From NCBI GenBank assembly GCA_964641695.1, contig CAZXKG010000050.1, forward strand, positions 1-18,947: a DNA stretch of 18,947 bases, given 5' to 3'. The notes below the pieces were generated by a model. It did no database searches. It was given only the letters and a program-made list of their open reading frames with translations, and was not told where the DNA came from. The position numbers were made by a program, and so were the translations under genes. Position 1 is the first letter of the stretch, and every line of letters begins with the position of its first letter. The DNA comes from RHKX01 sp964641695 (GTDB lineage Bacteria; Actinomycetota; Thermoleophilia; Solirubrobacterales; 70-9). Below, piece by piece: positions 7,218-14,231 of this stretch.

Positions 7218-7824
7218 GCAGGAGGGCAGGGCAGTTGATCGACTGGACGGGAGCCATAGACCTAGAAAAAGCAAAGAGCCGCACTTGCCGCGAAGGTCAT
7301 GTCGATCAGGCAGTTTCCTGCTTGAACTTCACATCATCACGAAACTCCTTGACAACCGCCCGTTGATCCGATGGGGATATAGCCCAAGCTAGAGAGTACT
7401 GGATCCAAGTAACACAGGGTCCATTCTCTACGAACCGGGCTTCGCTATACGGGGGCTTCGGGGAAGGGACGTGTGTACTAGTGGACGTCATAGCGCGCGC
7501 ACTCTTGCATCGTCGTGCTGCTAAGAACGCGGGCTACCCAAAGCGTCAAGCGCCGAAGCGATCCACTAATTACTTGCATCCGGTCTGGCAGACTCATGCC
7601 AATTTCATCTTCGCATCGCTCGCTAAATGTTCGGGGCAGAGAGGGGAGTAAGTTGCAATGGTTGGGAGGTCCTTCAGTGGATCACCATCATCATTCTGGC
7701 GTTCTTGCTATTAGGGGTCTTTCGACAGGTATCACTACTGCTACCGCCTTCTGATAGGGGTGCTGCAGGTGGGCCTGAGCAAGGGGACGTACCGCCCAGC
7801 GAGTTGGCGGATGCTCTGGAGCGT
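7218..7824. other. AT-richer stretch without a confident gene
   Basis: About 600 bases between ftsY and the carbonic anhydrase have visibly lower GC than the flanks and no convincing full-length gene. I see no tRNA, rRNA, CRISPR or transposase here. Two weak reading frames (7306-7491 minus, 7627-7893 plus) are listed separately. A weak hairpin (CAGT..ACTG, 7231-7246) follows ftsY. The base composition and broken frames suggest decayed, possibly transferred DNA. Confidence 0.5.
7306..7491 (-). CDS. Weak hypothetical small protein
   Basis: A 61-residue frame from ATG at 7491 to TGA. Its residue use looks protein-like (WIQYSLAWAISPSDQRAVV, then a charged end), but codon use is far less GC-rich than in the neighbouring genes, no clear ribosome binding site is visible, and I recognise no family. 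It lies inside the AT-richer stretch after ftsY, on the opposite strand. It may be a foreign small gene, a remnant or chance. Confidence 0.25.
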   Translation of the reverse strand: MTSTSTHVPSPKPPYSEARFVENGPCVTWIQYSLAWAISPSDQRAVVKEFRDDVKFKQETA

Positions 7825-7893
7825 TTAGTTGATCCAGGACTGAGGCGTCTGCGGGGTGTCAACGTTTACTTGCAAACCTTGAAAAGCTCGTAA
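7627..7893 (+). pseudogene. Possible 5' remnant of a membrane-anchored redoxin-like gene
   Basis: An 88-residue frame with one strong membrane helix (WITIIILAFLLLGVFRQVSL) followed by LLPP and a Gly/Pro-rich linker. The helix-RQ-LLPP layout resembles the N-terminal anchor of MauD/TlpA-like thioredoxin-fold proteins, but the thioredoxin domain with its Cys motif is absent; the frame stops after ELADALERLVDPGLRRLRG and a short tail. The end overlaps the carbonic anhydrase 3' end on the opposite strand. Codon use is AT-richer than in the neighbours. The family resemblance is from memory only, and the frame could also be a small membrane protein or chance. Confidence 0.25.
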
Positions 7894-8331
7894 ATGGCGG
7901 CGGTGCGGGATGAACGGGCTGGCCTTGATCTTCTGCATCTGCTCCCGAACGTCTGCCTCAGGGCTGGAGAAGGCTTGCGCCGACCACTTGGGCGTCGTCC
8001 CGGCCTCCGCAGCCAGGGTCTCGGCGAAGTCCTCGTCCTTGAAGGTGAGCATCCCGCAGTCGGTGTGGTGGATCAGCATCACCTCGCGGGTGCCGAGCAG
8101 GTGCTGGGAGATCGAGATCGACCTGATCTCGTCGTCGGTAACCACCCCTCCCGCGTTACGGATCACGTGGGCATCGCCCTCGTTGAGCCCAAGGACCGCG
8201 TAGGGATCGAGTCGCGCGTCCATGCACGCCAGGATCGCTAGCGGCTTGGCGGGCGGAAGTGGCGGCGAACCCTTCTCGAAGCCGGCCGCGTACTCGTCGG
8301 CGTCGGCCAGGACATCGTCGATCACGCTCAT
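7825..8331 (-). CDS. Beta-carbonic anhydrase
   Basis: Carbonic anhydrase interconverts CO2 and bicarbonate with a zinc ion. The 168-residue protein has the beta-class zinc ligands C36 (in CMDARLD, with the D38/R40 dyad), H89 and C92 (HHTDCGM), and the conserved HVIRNAGGVVTDD and SISISQHLLGTREVM. It resembles the small actinobacterial Rv1284 type (about 163 residues). The last 18 or so residues after HLRAF do not follow the usual V-(F/Y)-D-V-x-T-G ending and are written in AT-richer codons, so the 3' end may have been replaced at the edge of the odd DNA next door. The ATG at 8331 is preceded on its strand by GGGGTGAG, a plausible ribosome binding site. Confidence 0.92.
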   Translation of the reverse strand: MSVIDDVLADADEYAAGFEKGSPPLPPAKPLAILACMDARLDPYAVLGLNEGDAHVIRNAGGVVTDDEIRSISISQHLLGTREVMLIHHTDCGMLTFKDEDFAETLAAEAGTTPKWSAQAFSSPEADVREQMQKIKASPFIPHRRHLRAFQGLQVNVDTPQTPQSWIN

Positions 8332-8384
8332 CGTCTCACCCCGTTTCGTCGCTCTCGCGACATCGCTTGGATCGATCTTTGGGG

Positions 8385-8390
8385 AGCCTA
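8385..8390 (-). promoter_or_regulatory. Candidate -10 box (TAGGCT) for the carbonic anhydrase
   Basis: On the minus strand TAGGCT lies 53 nt before the carbonic anhydrase ATG, followed by a leader that contains the GGGGTGAG ribosome binding site. It is the same hexamer as before ftsY and ffh. No convincing -35 box is seen. Confidence 0.25.
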
Positions 8391-8537
8391 GCCCGAGATC
8401 AGGTGCGAGCCCAGCAGGCTGCGGCCCGGATCTCTTGGCGACGGGGTTGAAGCCGGCAAGATCCTACCGCGCTGTAGGGAGTAGGGAGTCTGTTCTCGTC
8501 CCCGTTGGGCGCGTGAGGTGACAGTGGAGCGGCCCAG

Positions 8538-9229
8538 ATGTTCTCAGCAGCGATGGGTGGGGGCGGCTCGTGGGCCCCGCTCACCCTTGCGATCGTCGAC
8601 GGACGGTGGGATCGTCTGGTTGTGCAGATCCTCGGGGTGAGCATCGCTGCGTTGACCGTGCTTGTGGGGTCGTTCGGGTACGGCGGCTCTGAGTCGAGCG
8701 GAGCGGACGAGCCTGCCGAGCGACAGCAATCCGATACCGAGTCGATACCCGTCATCGACTGCCGGACCCGTGTGCAGGTGATCCGGGTCCACGCACCAGG
8801 GCTCCGTTGTCGCCGAGGGTTAGGCGAACTTCGGTGGTCGCCGGACCCGCCACGTTCCTCGCCGCAAAGCAGTTACAAGATCTTCCGGTGAGACCGCGGG
8901 GTCGCCACGCACCGGCGAAGGTGCCGATCCGCGTCGAGGCTGGTTCGCCCGTCCGGATCGCCCTCGCGCCCGGCGTAAAGCGCCGGGTTGTGATCGTCGT
9001 CAGCCGTGACCGTGGCCCAGACGTCCGTGGCCCCGTCGTCGAGCTACGTCCTTGCCCGCCCGATGCTGAGGTGGCGGGGCGTCGGGTTGGTGCTTTCACG
9101 GGTTTCGTAGCGGGCTTCAGACTCAACGGCCCAACGTGCGTGCGCCTCAGGGTCAGCTCCGCGGGCGAGTTCCGCTCGTATCGCCGTCAGATCCCGATCG
9201 GAAAAGGATGCGCCGTAATCAAGCTATGA
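8538..9229 (+). pseudogene. Membrane-anchored extracytoplasmic protein, apparently frameshifted
   Basis: Two overlapping frames look like halves of one gene. The first (8538-8891) gives a membrane helix at about residues 28-48 (VVQILGVSIAALTVLVGSF), then a Ser/Glu-rich linker and IPVIDCRTR. The second (frame open before 8807, stop at 9229) gives VVAGPATFLAAKQL, KVPIRVEAGSPVRIALAP, VVELRPCPP, FTGFVAGFRLNGPTCVRLRV and a final cysteine, a beta-rich domain of a kind common in exported actinobacterial proteins. Joining them needs one shift between roughly 8760 and 8806. Whether this is a sequencing error or a real mutation cannot be told here. Function unknown. The stop at 9227-9229 overlaps the candidate -10 box of the next gene. 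Confidence 0.5.
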
Positions 9230-9230
9230 T
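9225..9230 (+). promoter_or_regulatory. Candidate -10 box (TATGAT) for the HTH/AbiEii operon
   Basis: TATGAT matches the -10 consensus at five of six positions and ends 8 nt before the ATG at 9239, with no Shine-Dalgarno sequence between. Transcription would start at or within a few bases of the start codon, so the mRNA is probably leaderless. Confidence 0.5.
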
Positions 9231-9234
9231 GTAA

Positions 9235-9253
9235 CGAAATGGACACTATTTCG
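9235..9253. promoter_or_regulatory. Inverted repeat CGAAAT-N7-ATTTCG over the start codon (candidate operator)
   Basis: A perfect 6-bp inverted repeat with a 7-bp spacer covers the start codon of the HTH gene (ATG at 9239) and lies just downstream of the TATGAT box. Such a position would suit autorepression by the HTH protein. This is inference from position and symmetry. Confidence 0.45.
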
Positions 9254-9952
9254 GCAGGCGCTTTGGCGCGGTCGCTCGGGACGAGCCGACCCCGGGTGGC
9301 ACGAGCGATCGAGCGCCTTGGCATCGACGCGCGCACGTCGTCGGGGCGTTATCGGTTGACGTCTGAGCAAGCGGAGGGGGTGCGGCGAGAGCTCGGCGTG
9401 CAACCGCGCCCCGTAAGGGGCTTCTCACGGAGCGAGGTGCTCATCCTGGCAGCGCTGCGATCCGCTCCTCTGGGCTTGCTGTCGATCCGAGCCGTCGCCA
9501 GGCGAGCCGGCATCTCGCCGACTTCGGCGAGCCGAGCCCTCGCGCGGCTTCGCGAGCGCGGTCTCGTGCGAGCCGAGCGTCGGATGATCGAAGCTGGGCG
9601 GGCGCACGAGGCGACGGTCTGGAGCGCCGCCCTTGGCAACCCCGAATGGTCGGAGCTCGATCCGATCCTCGACCCAATCGAGCTCCCCAGCGGTGGGGGC
9701 GGGCAGAGACCGCGACGCGTTCCGTCCCGGCTGCGGCATCTGTTCTGGAACACGGATCCGTCCCAACTCGAGCTCGAAGGTTCCGGCGGCTACATCGCGC
9801 GGCGACTGCTTCGAACGATGGATCTGCAGGGACTGGCCTGGGGAGCAAGCCATCTCAGCGCCGAGGATTGGCGTGAAGGCGCTCACGCCCGCAACCTCGA
9901 CCCTCGAGCCCGAGCCCTCGCCGAGAACCTCGCGATCGAGGCCGAGCGGTGA
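9239..9952 (+). CDS. Two-HTH regulator, probable antitoxin of the AbiEii-type pair
   Basis: A 237-residue protein with two helix-turn-helix segments. The first, at about residues 5-28 (ISAGALARSLGTSRPRVARA), looks like a small regulator-type HTH. The second, at about 83-106 (IRAVARRAGISPTSASRALA, then LRERGLVRAERR), looks like a MarR/AbiEi-style winged helix. The C-terminal third has no motif I know. Its TGA overlaps the GTG of the nucleotidyltransferase toxin (GTGA), so the two are co-translated. In AbiE type IV systems the antitoxin (AbiEi) is a winged-HTH repressor of its own operon, and the order antitoxin-toxin fits. The inverted repeat at 9235-9253 is a likely binding site. The role as antitoxin is inferred from context. 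Confidence 0.75.
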   Translation: MDTISAGALARSLGTSRPRVARAIERLGIDARTSSGRYRLTSEQAEGVRRELGVQPRPVRGFSRSEVLILAALRSAPLGLLSIRAVARRAGISPTSASRALARLRERGLVRAERRMIEAGRAHEATVWSAALGNPEWSELDPILDPIELPSGGGGQRPRRVPSRLRHLFWNTDPSQLELEGSGGYIARRLLRTMDLQGLAWGASHLSAEDWREGAHARNLDPRARALAENLAIEAER

Positions 9953-10644
9953 GCGGCGAGTCGGAAGGAGGCGAGCCGGACGTTGTGCAGGGTCTCCCGC
10001 GCTCACTAGCCCGCATCCTTCCCGAGGACACCGTACGGACCTGGATGACCCTGGCCCCGCACCTCCCGGGTTCCCTGTACCTCGGTGGTGGCACAGCCGT
10101 TGCCGTGCATCTCGGGCATCGCACGAGCCGTGATCTCGACTTCTTCTTCCACGACCACGCCGTCGACCTCGAGCGGTTGCTCGAACGTATCGGCGAGCTT
10201 GGCGAGTTCGCCGGCAGGCTCGAGGATCCGGGCACCCTCAGGGGTTTGTTCGGGGCGACGAAGCTGGAGGTCTTCGATGCAGGCACCCTCATGCAGCTCC
10301 GGCCGACGCAGCGGATCTCGGGCCTCATGGTCGCGTCGATCGAGGATCTGCTGGCGATGAAGCTCAAGGTGATGAGCGAGCGTGGGGAGATGCGCGACTA
10401 CTTCGACGTCAAGGAGATCGATGAGCGCACGCCGCTCTCGGTCGAGGAGGGCATCGGCCTCTACCGGGAGCGCTACCGCATCGCCCCAGACGATCAGGCG
10501 CCCATCCGCACCTTGATCGCCGCGATGGGGTACCTCGATGACGTCGAGGAGGACGCGGCGCTACCGATCGGCAAAGCCGAGCTGGCCGCCTGGTGGCGCC
10601 GACGGCAGGTCGTGGTCCAGCGCAGGGTGAGTTGGCTGGGATGA
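9949..10644 (+). CDS. AbiEii-type nucleotidyltransferase toxin
   Basis: A 231-residue protein of the AbiEii/AbiGii (DUF1814) nucleotidyltransferase family, toxins that transfer nucleotides, in studied cases to tRNA acceptor ends, to stop growth or block phage. The polymerase-beta-like core shows LGGGTAVAVHLGHRTSRDLD (45-64), with the paired acids D62 and D64, and the second family block ASIEDLLAMKLKVMSER followed by MRDYFDVKEI (D150, D153). The GTG start overlaps the stop of the upstream HTH gene. The target here is unknown. The family call is firm; activity is inferred. Confidence 0.85.
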   Translation: MSGESEGGEPDVVQGLPRSLARILPEDTVRTWMTLAPHLPGSLYLGGGTAVAVHLGHRTSRDLDFFFHDHAVDLERLLERIGELGEFAGRLEDPGTLRGLFGATKLEVFDAGTLMQLRPTQRISGLMVASIEDLLAMKLKVMSERGEMRDYFDVKEIDERTPLSVEEGIGLYRERYRIAPDDQAPIRTLIAAMGYLDDVEEDAALPIGKAELAAWWRRRQVVVQRRVSWLG

Positions 10645-10697
10645 GACGGGACGCAACGGGTCCATGGGCCCCACGCTCTGCAGGTTGTCGCCCCCTT

Positions 10698-10715
10698 GTT
10701 GATGTATACTGCAAC
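10698..10715. promoter_or_regulatory. Palindrome centred on the vapB -10 box (candidate operator)
   Basis: GTTGATGTATACTGCAAC is symmetric about 10706/10707: the GTATAC core and the outer GTTG/CAAC arms pair, with two mismatched positions per half. The -10 hexamer TATACT (10705-10710) sits in its centre, 10 nt before the vapB ATG. Ribbon-helix-helix antitoxins bind palindromes of this kind to repress their operon, so autoregulation is the natural reading. Confidence 0.45.
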
Positions 10716-10720
10716 CACAT

Positions 10721-10981
10721 ATGCGTCGAACGCAGATCTACATCACGGAGGAGCAAGAGGAGCGGATCGCGGCTTGGGCGGCGGATGCCGGGGTCTCGAA
10801 GGCGAAGGTGATCCGGCGGGTGCTCGACGAGGGGCTGGGGATCGACGACGGAGCCGACGAGCGGCGGCGCGCGATCCGCGTCACGGCGGGCGTCATTCCT
10901 GACGCTGACGGTTGGGAGTCGTGGCTGGCCCGGGTGCGAGGCGGCGGCGCCGATGAGCGGCTGACGCGCCTGGAGAGTTGA
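10721..10981 (+). CDS. vapB: Ribbon-helix-helix antitoxin (VapB-like)
   Basis: An 86-residue antitoxin. The N-terminal ribbon-helix-helix (RRTQIYITEEQEERIAAWAA then GVSKAKVIRRVLDEGL, residues 2-40) forms a DNA-binding dimer; the remainder (GWESWLARVRGG) is likely the segment that wraps the toxin. The TGA overlaps the TTG start of vapC, the usual coupling in vapBC. A TATACT box inside an 18-bp palindrome lies just upstream. Confidence 0.88.
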   Translation: MRRTQIYITEEQEERIAAWAADAGVSKAKVIRRVLDEGLGIDDGADERRRAIRVTAGVIPDADGWESWLARVRGGGADERLTRLES

Positions 10982-11352
10982 ACGCGCTCTTCGACTCGAC
11001 GATCCTGATCGCGCACCTGCGCGGCGACGCCCGTGCCACGGAGCTGCTGCTGGAGGCGGCCGGGGAGGGTGCTCTCGCCAGCGTCATCTCGCGAGCCGAG
11101 ATCGAGGGTGGGATGCGATCGGGCGAACGGCGGGACGTCAGTCGGCTCTTCGACGGGCTGCGCCTGCTGCCGGTCACGGACGCGATCGCCCGCACGGCGG
11201 GCCGGCACCTGCGCCGCTTCCGGCGCTCACACCCGGGGATCGACCTCGCCGACTACCTGATCGCGGCGACTGCGGAGGAAGAGGGGGCACGGTTGCTGAC
11301 GCTCAACGTCAAGCACTTCCCCATGGTCGAGGACCTGAGACCTCCTTGGTAG
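10978..11352 (+). CDS. vapC: PIN-domain ribonuclease toxin VapC
   Basis: A 124-residue PIN-domain toxin, an RNase that halts translation when free of its antitoxin. The acidic site is present: D6 (NALFDSTIL), E41 (SRAEIEGG), D89/D92 (GIDLADYLIAATA); the last position reads N110 (LLTLNVKHF), a common variant. The TTG start overlaps the vapB stop (TTGA). VapC toxins usually cut tRNA or rRNA; the target here cannot be read from sequence. Its end converges on the exporter gene with an 81-base gap that shows no clear terminator. Confidence 0.9.
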   Translation: MNALFDSTILIAHLRGDARATELLLEAAGEGALASVISRAEIEGGMRSGERRDVSRLFDGLRLLPVTDAIARTAGRHLRRFRRSHPGIDLADYLIAATAEEEGARLLTLNVKHFPMVEDLRPPW

Positions 11353-11433
11353 CTCCGCCGGACGGGTGGATGGATTGGGATTCCGTCGCCGTGTCTGCTC
11401 GAGTTGGCGTTGGGCTTTCCTGATCTGTCGGTC

Positions 11434-12612
11434 TCAGAGCACGTGTGACATCCGTCTACCGGCGGACCGAGACGCGAGGAGCACCATCAGGGTCGCCAGT
11501 GCCCCGGTGGTGAGGATCAGGATCGGGATCGTCAGCTCGGCAGCCCGCCCGCCGAGGCCGGCCAAGGGGGCGGCGAGCCCTCCGACTCCGTACTGGACGG
11601 CGCCGAGCACGGCTGATGCGGATCCGGCGATGCTCGGGTGATCGGTCATCGCCAGGGCGATCGCATTCGGGGGAACGAGACCCCAAGAACCCATCATCAG
11701 GAAGAGCCCGCAGGCGATCGGGGCGACGCCGAAGTCGGCGACGGTGAACGTCACGAGCAGCGCACCTGAGGTGAGCAGCAGTCCAACCCCGACCCCGAGC
11801 ATCCGCCTTGCGCCGACCCGCTCGACGATGTGAGCGTTGATCTGGCTTGCGGCGATCATCGCCATCGCGTTGACGCCGAAGATCCCGGCGAAGAGGAGCT
11901 CCGAGACGCCATGGGCGTCCTGAAGCAGGAAGGGCGAGCCGCCGACGTAGCTCACCATTCCGGCCGTCCCGAGGCCGAGCACCAGCGAGTAGGCGAGGAA
12001 GGCCCGATGGGCAAGCAGGGTCCCAAACGCACTAAGCGTCGATCGCAGGCCGCTTGGACGGCGGTGCTCCGGGGGCAGCGTCTCAGGAAGTCGGGTGACC
12101 ACCGCGAAGAGGAGCATCGCCGCGGCGGCGACCAGGACCGCGAACACGGCCCTCCAAGGGGCGACCGTGAGCACCAGCGCCCCGACGGCGGGAGCGAGCA
12201 CCGGCGCCAGGCCGAAGATGAGGACGAGTCGTGAGAGGTAACGCGCACCCTTGGCTCCCGAGTACAGATCCCTGACGACGGCTCTGGCGATGACCACTCC
12301 AGCCGCCGCGCTGAGGCCCTGTAGGAAGCGGCCCGCGATCAACGTCTCGATCCCCGGGGCGACCGCGCACAGCACCGACGCCACCATGTAGATGGCCATC
12401 GAGACGACCATCGGCGGACGGCGACCGTGGGCGTCGCTCAGCGGCCCGGCGACGATCTGGCCGAGTCCGAGCCCGATCAGGAACACGCCGACGGTCAGCT
12501 GCGTCGTCGACGCGGAGATGCCGAAGTCGTCCGCGATCGCCGGCAGCGCGGGGATGTAGATGTCCATCGACGCCGGGCCGACGGCGGCCATGAAGCCAAG
12601 CAGCACGAGCAT
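11434..12612 (-). CDS. Bcr/CflA-type MFS multidrug exporter
   Basis: A 392-residue 12-helix major facilitator transporter of the drug/H+ antiporter-1 (Bcr/CflA) group in the cytoplasmic membrane. The first helix carries the group signature MDIYIPALPAIADDFG; the loop 2-3 motif A is GPLSDAHGRRPPMVV; the helix-4 RFLQGLSAAAGVVIARAVVRD also fits. It would expel toxic compounds; the substrate is unknown. The ATG at 12612 starts right at the first helix and lacks a ribosome binding site. The frame stays open upstream but has no ATG, GTG or TTG before a stop near 12790, so an N-terminal extension by a frame correction is possible. It diverges from ffh, with 204 bases between. Confidence 0.92.
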   Translation of the reverse strand: MLVLLGFMAAVGPASMDIYIPALPAIADDFGISASTTQLTVGVFLIGLGLGQIVAGPLSDAHGRRPPMVVSMAIYMVASVLCAVAPGIETLIAGRFLQGLSAAAGVVIARAVVRDLYSGAKGARYLSRLVLIFGLAPVLAPAVGALVLTVAPWRAVFAVLVAAAAMLLFAVVTRLPETLPPEHRRPSGLRSTLSAFGTLLAHRAFLAYSLVLGLGTAGMVSYVGGSPFLLQDAHGVSELLFAGIFGVNAMAMIAASQINAHIVERVGARRMLGVGVGLLLTSGALLVTFTVADFGVAPIACGLFLMMGSWGLVPPNAIALAMTDHPSIAGSASAVLGAVQYGVGGLAAPLAGLGGRAAELTIPILILTTGALATLMVLLASRSAGRRMSHVL

Positions 12613-12803
12613 CTGCCCGGGGTGACGAAGTGCCTGGGCGATGCCGGCGACGGGAGCTACCGGCCCAGGTGGATCCTCGACGACCTCCGGAACGTCCCCG
12701 ATGACGGGGCCCGACGTGTGGATCCGGTCGTCTATGGCGCTTCCAGCCGGCCCGGAAACGAGGTGTGAAGGACGACCGGCACGGCCCGGATCCTATGCTC
12801 ATC

Positions 12804-12809
12804 TAGGCT
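12804..12809 (+). promoter_or_regulatory. Candidate -10 box (TAGGCT) for ffh
   Basis: TAGGCT ends 7 nt before the ffh GTG, within the 11-mer TAGGCTTCCGC that is also found before ftsY. No Shine-Dalgarno sequence is visible. A second hexamer, TATGCT (12794-12799), lies 10 bases further upstream and could be used instead. Confidence 0.45.
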
Positions 12810-12816
12810 TCCGCCT

Positions 12817-14172
12817 GTGTTCGACCAACTATCCGAACGTCTCCAGGGGACGCTCTCCGACCTGCGCTCGCGTGGGACCCTGACCGAGGACGACGTCGAC
12901 AAGGCGATGCGCGAGATCCGCCTCGCCCTGCTCGAGGCGGACGTCAACTTCAAGGTGACCAAGCAGTTCGTCGCCACCGTCCGCGAGAAGGCGATCGGCG
13001 AGGGGGTGCTGCAGAGCCTCGATCCGGGGCAGATGGTGGTCAAGGTGGTCGACGAGCAGCTCGCCGAGCTGATGGGAGGCTCGGGACGTGACCTCGTCTT
13101 CGCCTCCAAGGGTCCGACCGTGATCCTGATGGCCGGCCTGCAGGGCTCCGGCAAGACGACCGCGACCGCCAAGCTCGCGCTCCACCTGCGCCGTGAGCAC
13201 AACAAGCGGGCGGCGGTCGCCGCCTGCGACACCCAGCGTCCGGCGGCGGTCGAGCAGCTTCAACGGCTCGCCAAGCAGATCGACGTCACCTGCTACTCGC
13301 AGGGCACCGAGCGCGACCCGGTGGACATCGCCGAGTGGGCGCTTGGGCAGGCGCGCGCGGAGGAGATGGACGTCCTGATCATCGACACCGCGGGACGCCT
13401 GCACATCGACGAGGGCCTGATGGGCCAGCTCGGCGAGATCAAGAAGCGGACCAGGCCACACGACGTCCTGCTCGTCGTCGACGCGATGACCGGCCAGGAC
13501 GCGGTCAACGTCGCCGAGCAGTTCGCCGAGGTGACCGAGTTCGACGGCGTCGTCATGAGCAAGCTCGACGGCGACGCCCGCGGCGGCGCCGCGCTCAGCG
13601 TCAAGGCGGTCACCGGCAAGCCGATCCTGTTCGCCTCGACCGGGGAGAAGCTCGACCAGCTCGAGCGCTTTCACCCCGACCGGATGGCGCAGCGCATCCT
13701 CGGCATGGGCGACGTCCTCTCGCTGATCGAGAAGGCCGAGCGGGAGCTCGACACCGATGACGCCGAGGAGCTCGAGCGCAAGATGCGCCAGGACCAGTTC
13801 ACTCTGGACGACTTCCTCAAGCAGCTCAAGCAGGTCCGCAAGATGGGTCCGCTGACCAGTGTCCTCGGGATGATGCCCGGCATGGGCAAGGCGATGAAGG
13901 AGCTGCGCAGCGCCAACATCGACGACAAGGAGCTCGATCGCCTCGAGGCGATCATCCTCTCGATGACGACGGAGGAGCGCTCGAACCCGGATGTGATCCG
14001 GGGGTCCCGAAGGCGTCGGATAGCTGCTGGATCCGGCACCAACGTGCAGGCCGTCAAGCAGCTCACCAAGCAGTTCGAGCAGATGCGCAAAGTGATGAAG
14101 CAGGTCGCCTCGGGCAAGATGCCGAACCCCGAAGCGCTGGTCCGCAGTCAGCTCGGTGCGAGGCGCCGGTAG
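12817..14172 (+). CDS. ffh: Signal recognition particle protein Ffh
   Basis: The SRP54 homologue binds signal sequences as they leave the ribosome, with SRP RNA, and docks on FtsY. The 451-residue chain has the helical N domain (MFDQLSERLQGTLSDLRSRG), the G domain with P-loop GLQGSGKTT (107-115), DTQRPAAVEQL, DTAGRLHID and SKLDGDARGGAALS, and the Met-rich M domain (MGPLTSVLGMMPGMGKAMKE, NPDVIRGSRRRRIAAGSGT, QFEQMRKVMKQV). The GTG start gives the exact family N-terminus. It begins the downstream half of the core cluster (ffh-rpsP-KH). No SRP RNA gene is seen in this window. Confidence 0.97.
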   Translation: MFDQLSERLQGTLSDLRSRGTLTEDDVDKAMREIRLALLEADVNFKVTKQFVATVREKAIGEGVLQSLDPGQMVVKVVDEQLAELMGGSGRDLVFASKGPTVILMAGLQGSGKTTATAKLALHLRREHNKRAAVAACDTQRPAAVEQLQRLAKQIDVTCYSQGTERDPVDIAEWALGQARAEEMDVLIIDTAGRLHIDEGLMGQLGEIKKRTRPHDVLLVVDAMTGQDAVNVAEQFAEVTEFDGVVMSKLDGDARGGAALSVKAVTGKPILFASTGEKLDQLERFHPDRMAQRILGMGDVLSLIEKAERELDTDDAEELERKMRQDQFTLDDFLKQLKQVRKMGPLTSVLGMMPGMGKAMKELRSANIDDKELDRLEAIILSMTTEERSNPDVIRGSRRRRIAAGSGTNVQAVKQLTKQFEQMRKVMKQVASGKMPNPEALVRSQLGARRR

Positions 14173-14213
14173 TGGCTCGGGGCACCGTGGATACGGCGAT
14201 TCGGCGCGGCCTG

Positions 14214-14219
14214 TAACCT
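14214..14219 (+). promoter_or_regulatory. Candidate -10 box (TAACCT) for rpsP
   Basis: TAACCT lies 12 nt before the rpsP ATG. The intervening CGCCGCCGCA and the start context ATGGCCGTAC are shared with rpmF (1297-1316). No Shine-Dalgarno sequence is visible. Confidence 0.35.
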
Positions 14220-14231
14220 GCGCCGCCGCAC

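Noticed and set aside
7515..7754. Plus-strand frame starting at 7515
   Set aside because: It overlaps the better 7627-7893 frame in another phase, includes a His run from a CATCAT tract, and has no ribosome binding site.
7218..7824. tRNA, SRP RNA or other structured RNA in the AT-richer stretch
   Set aside because: No T-loop consensus, no cloverleaf and no SRP RNA-like conserved loop were found by eye.
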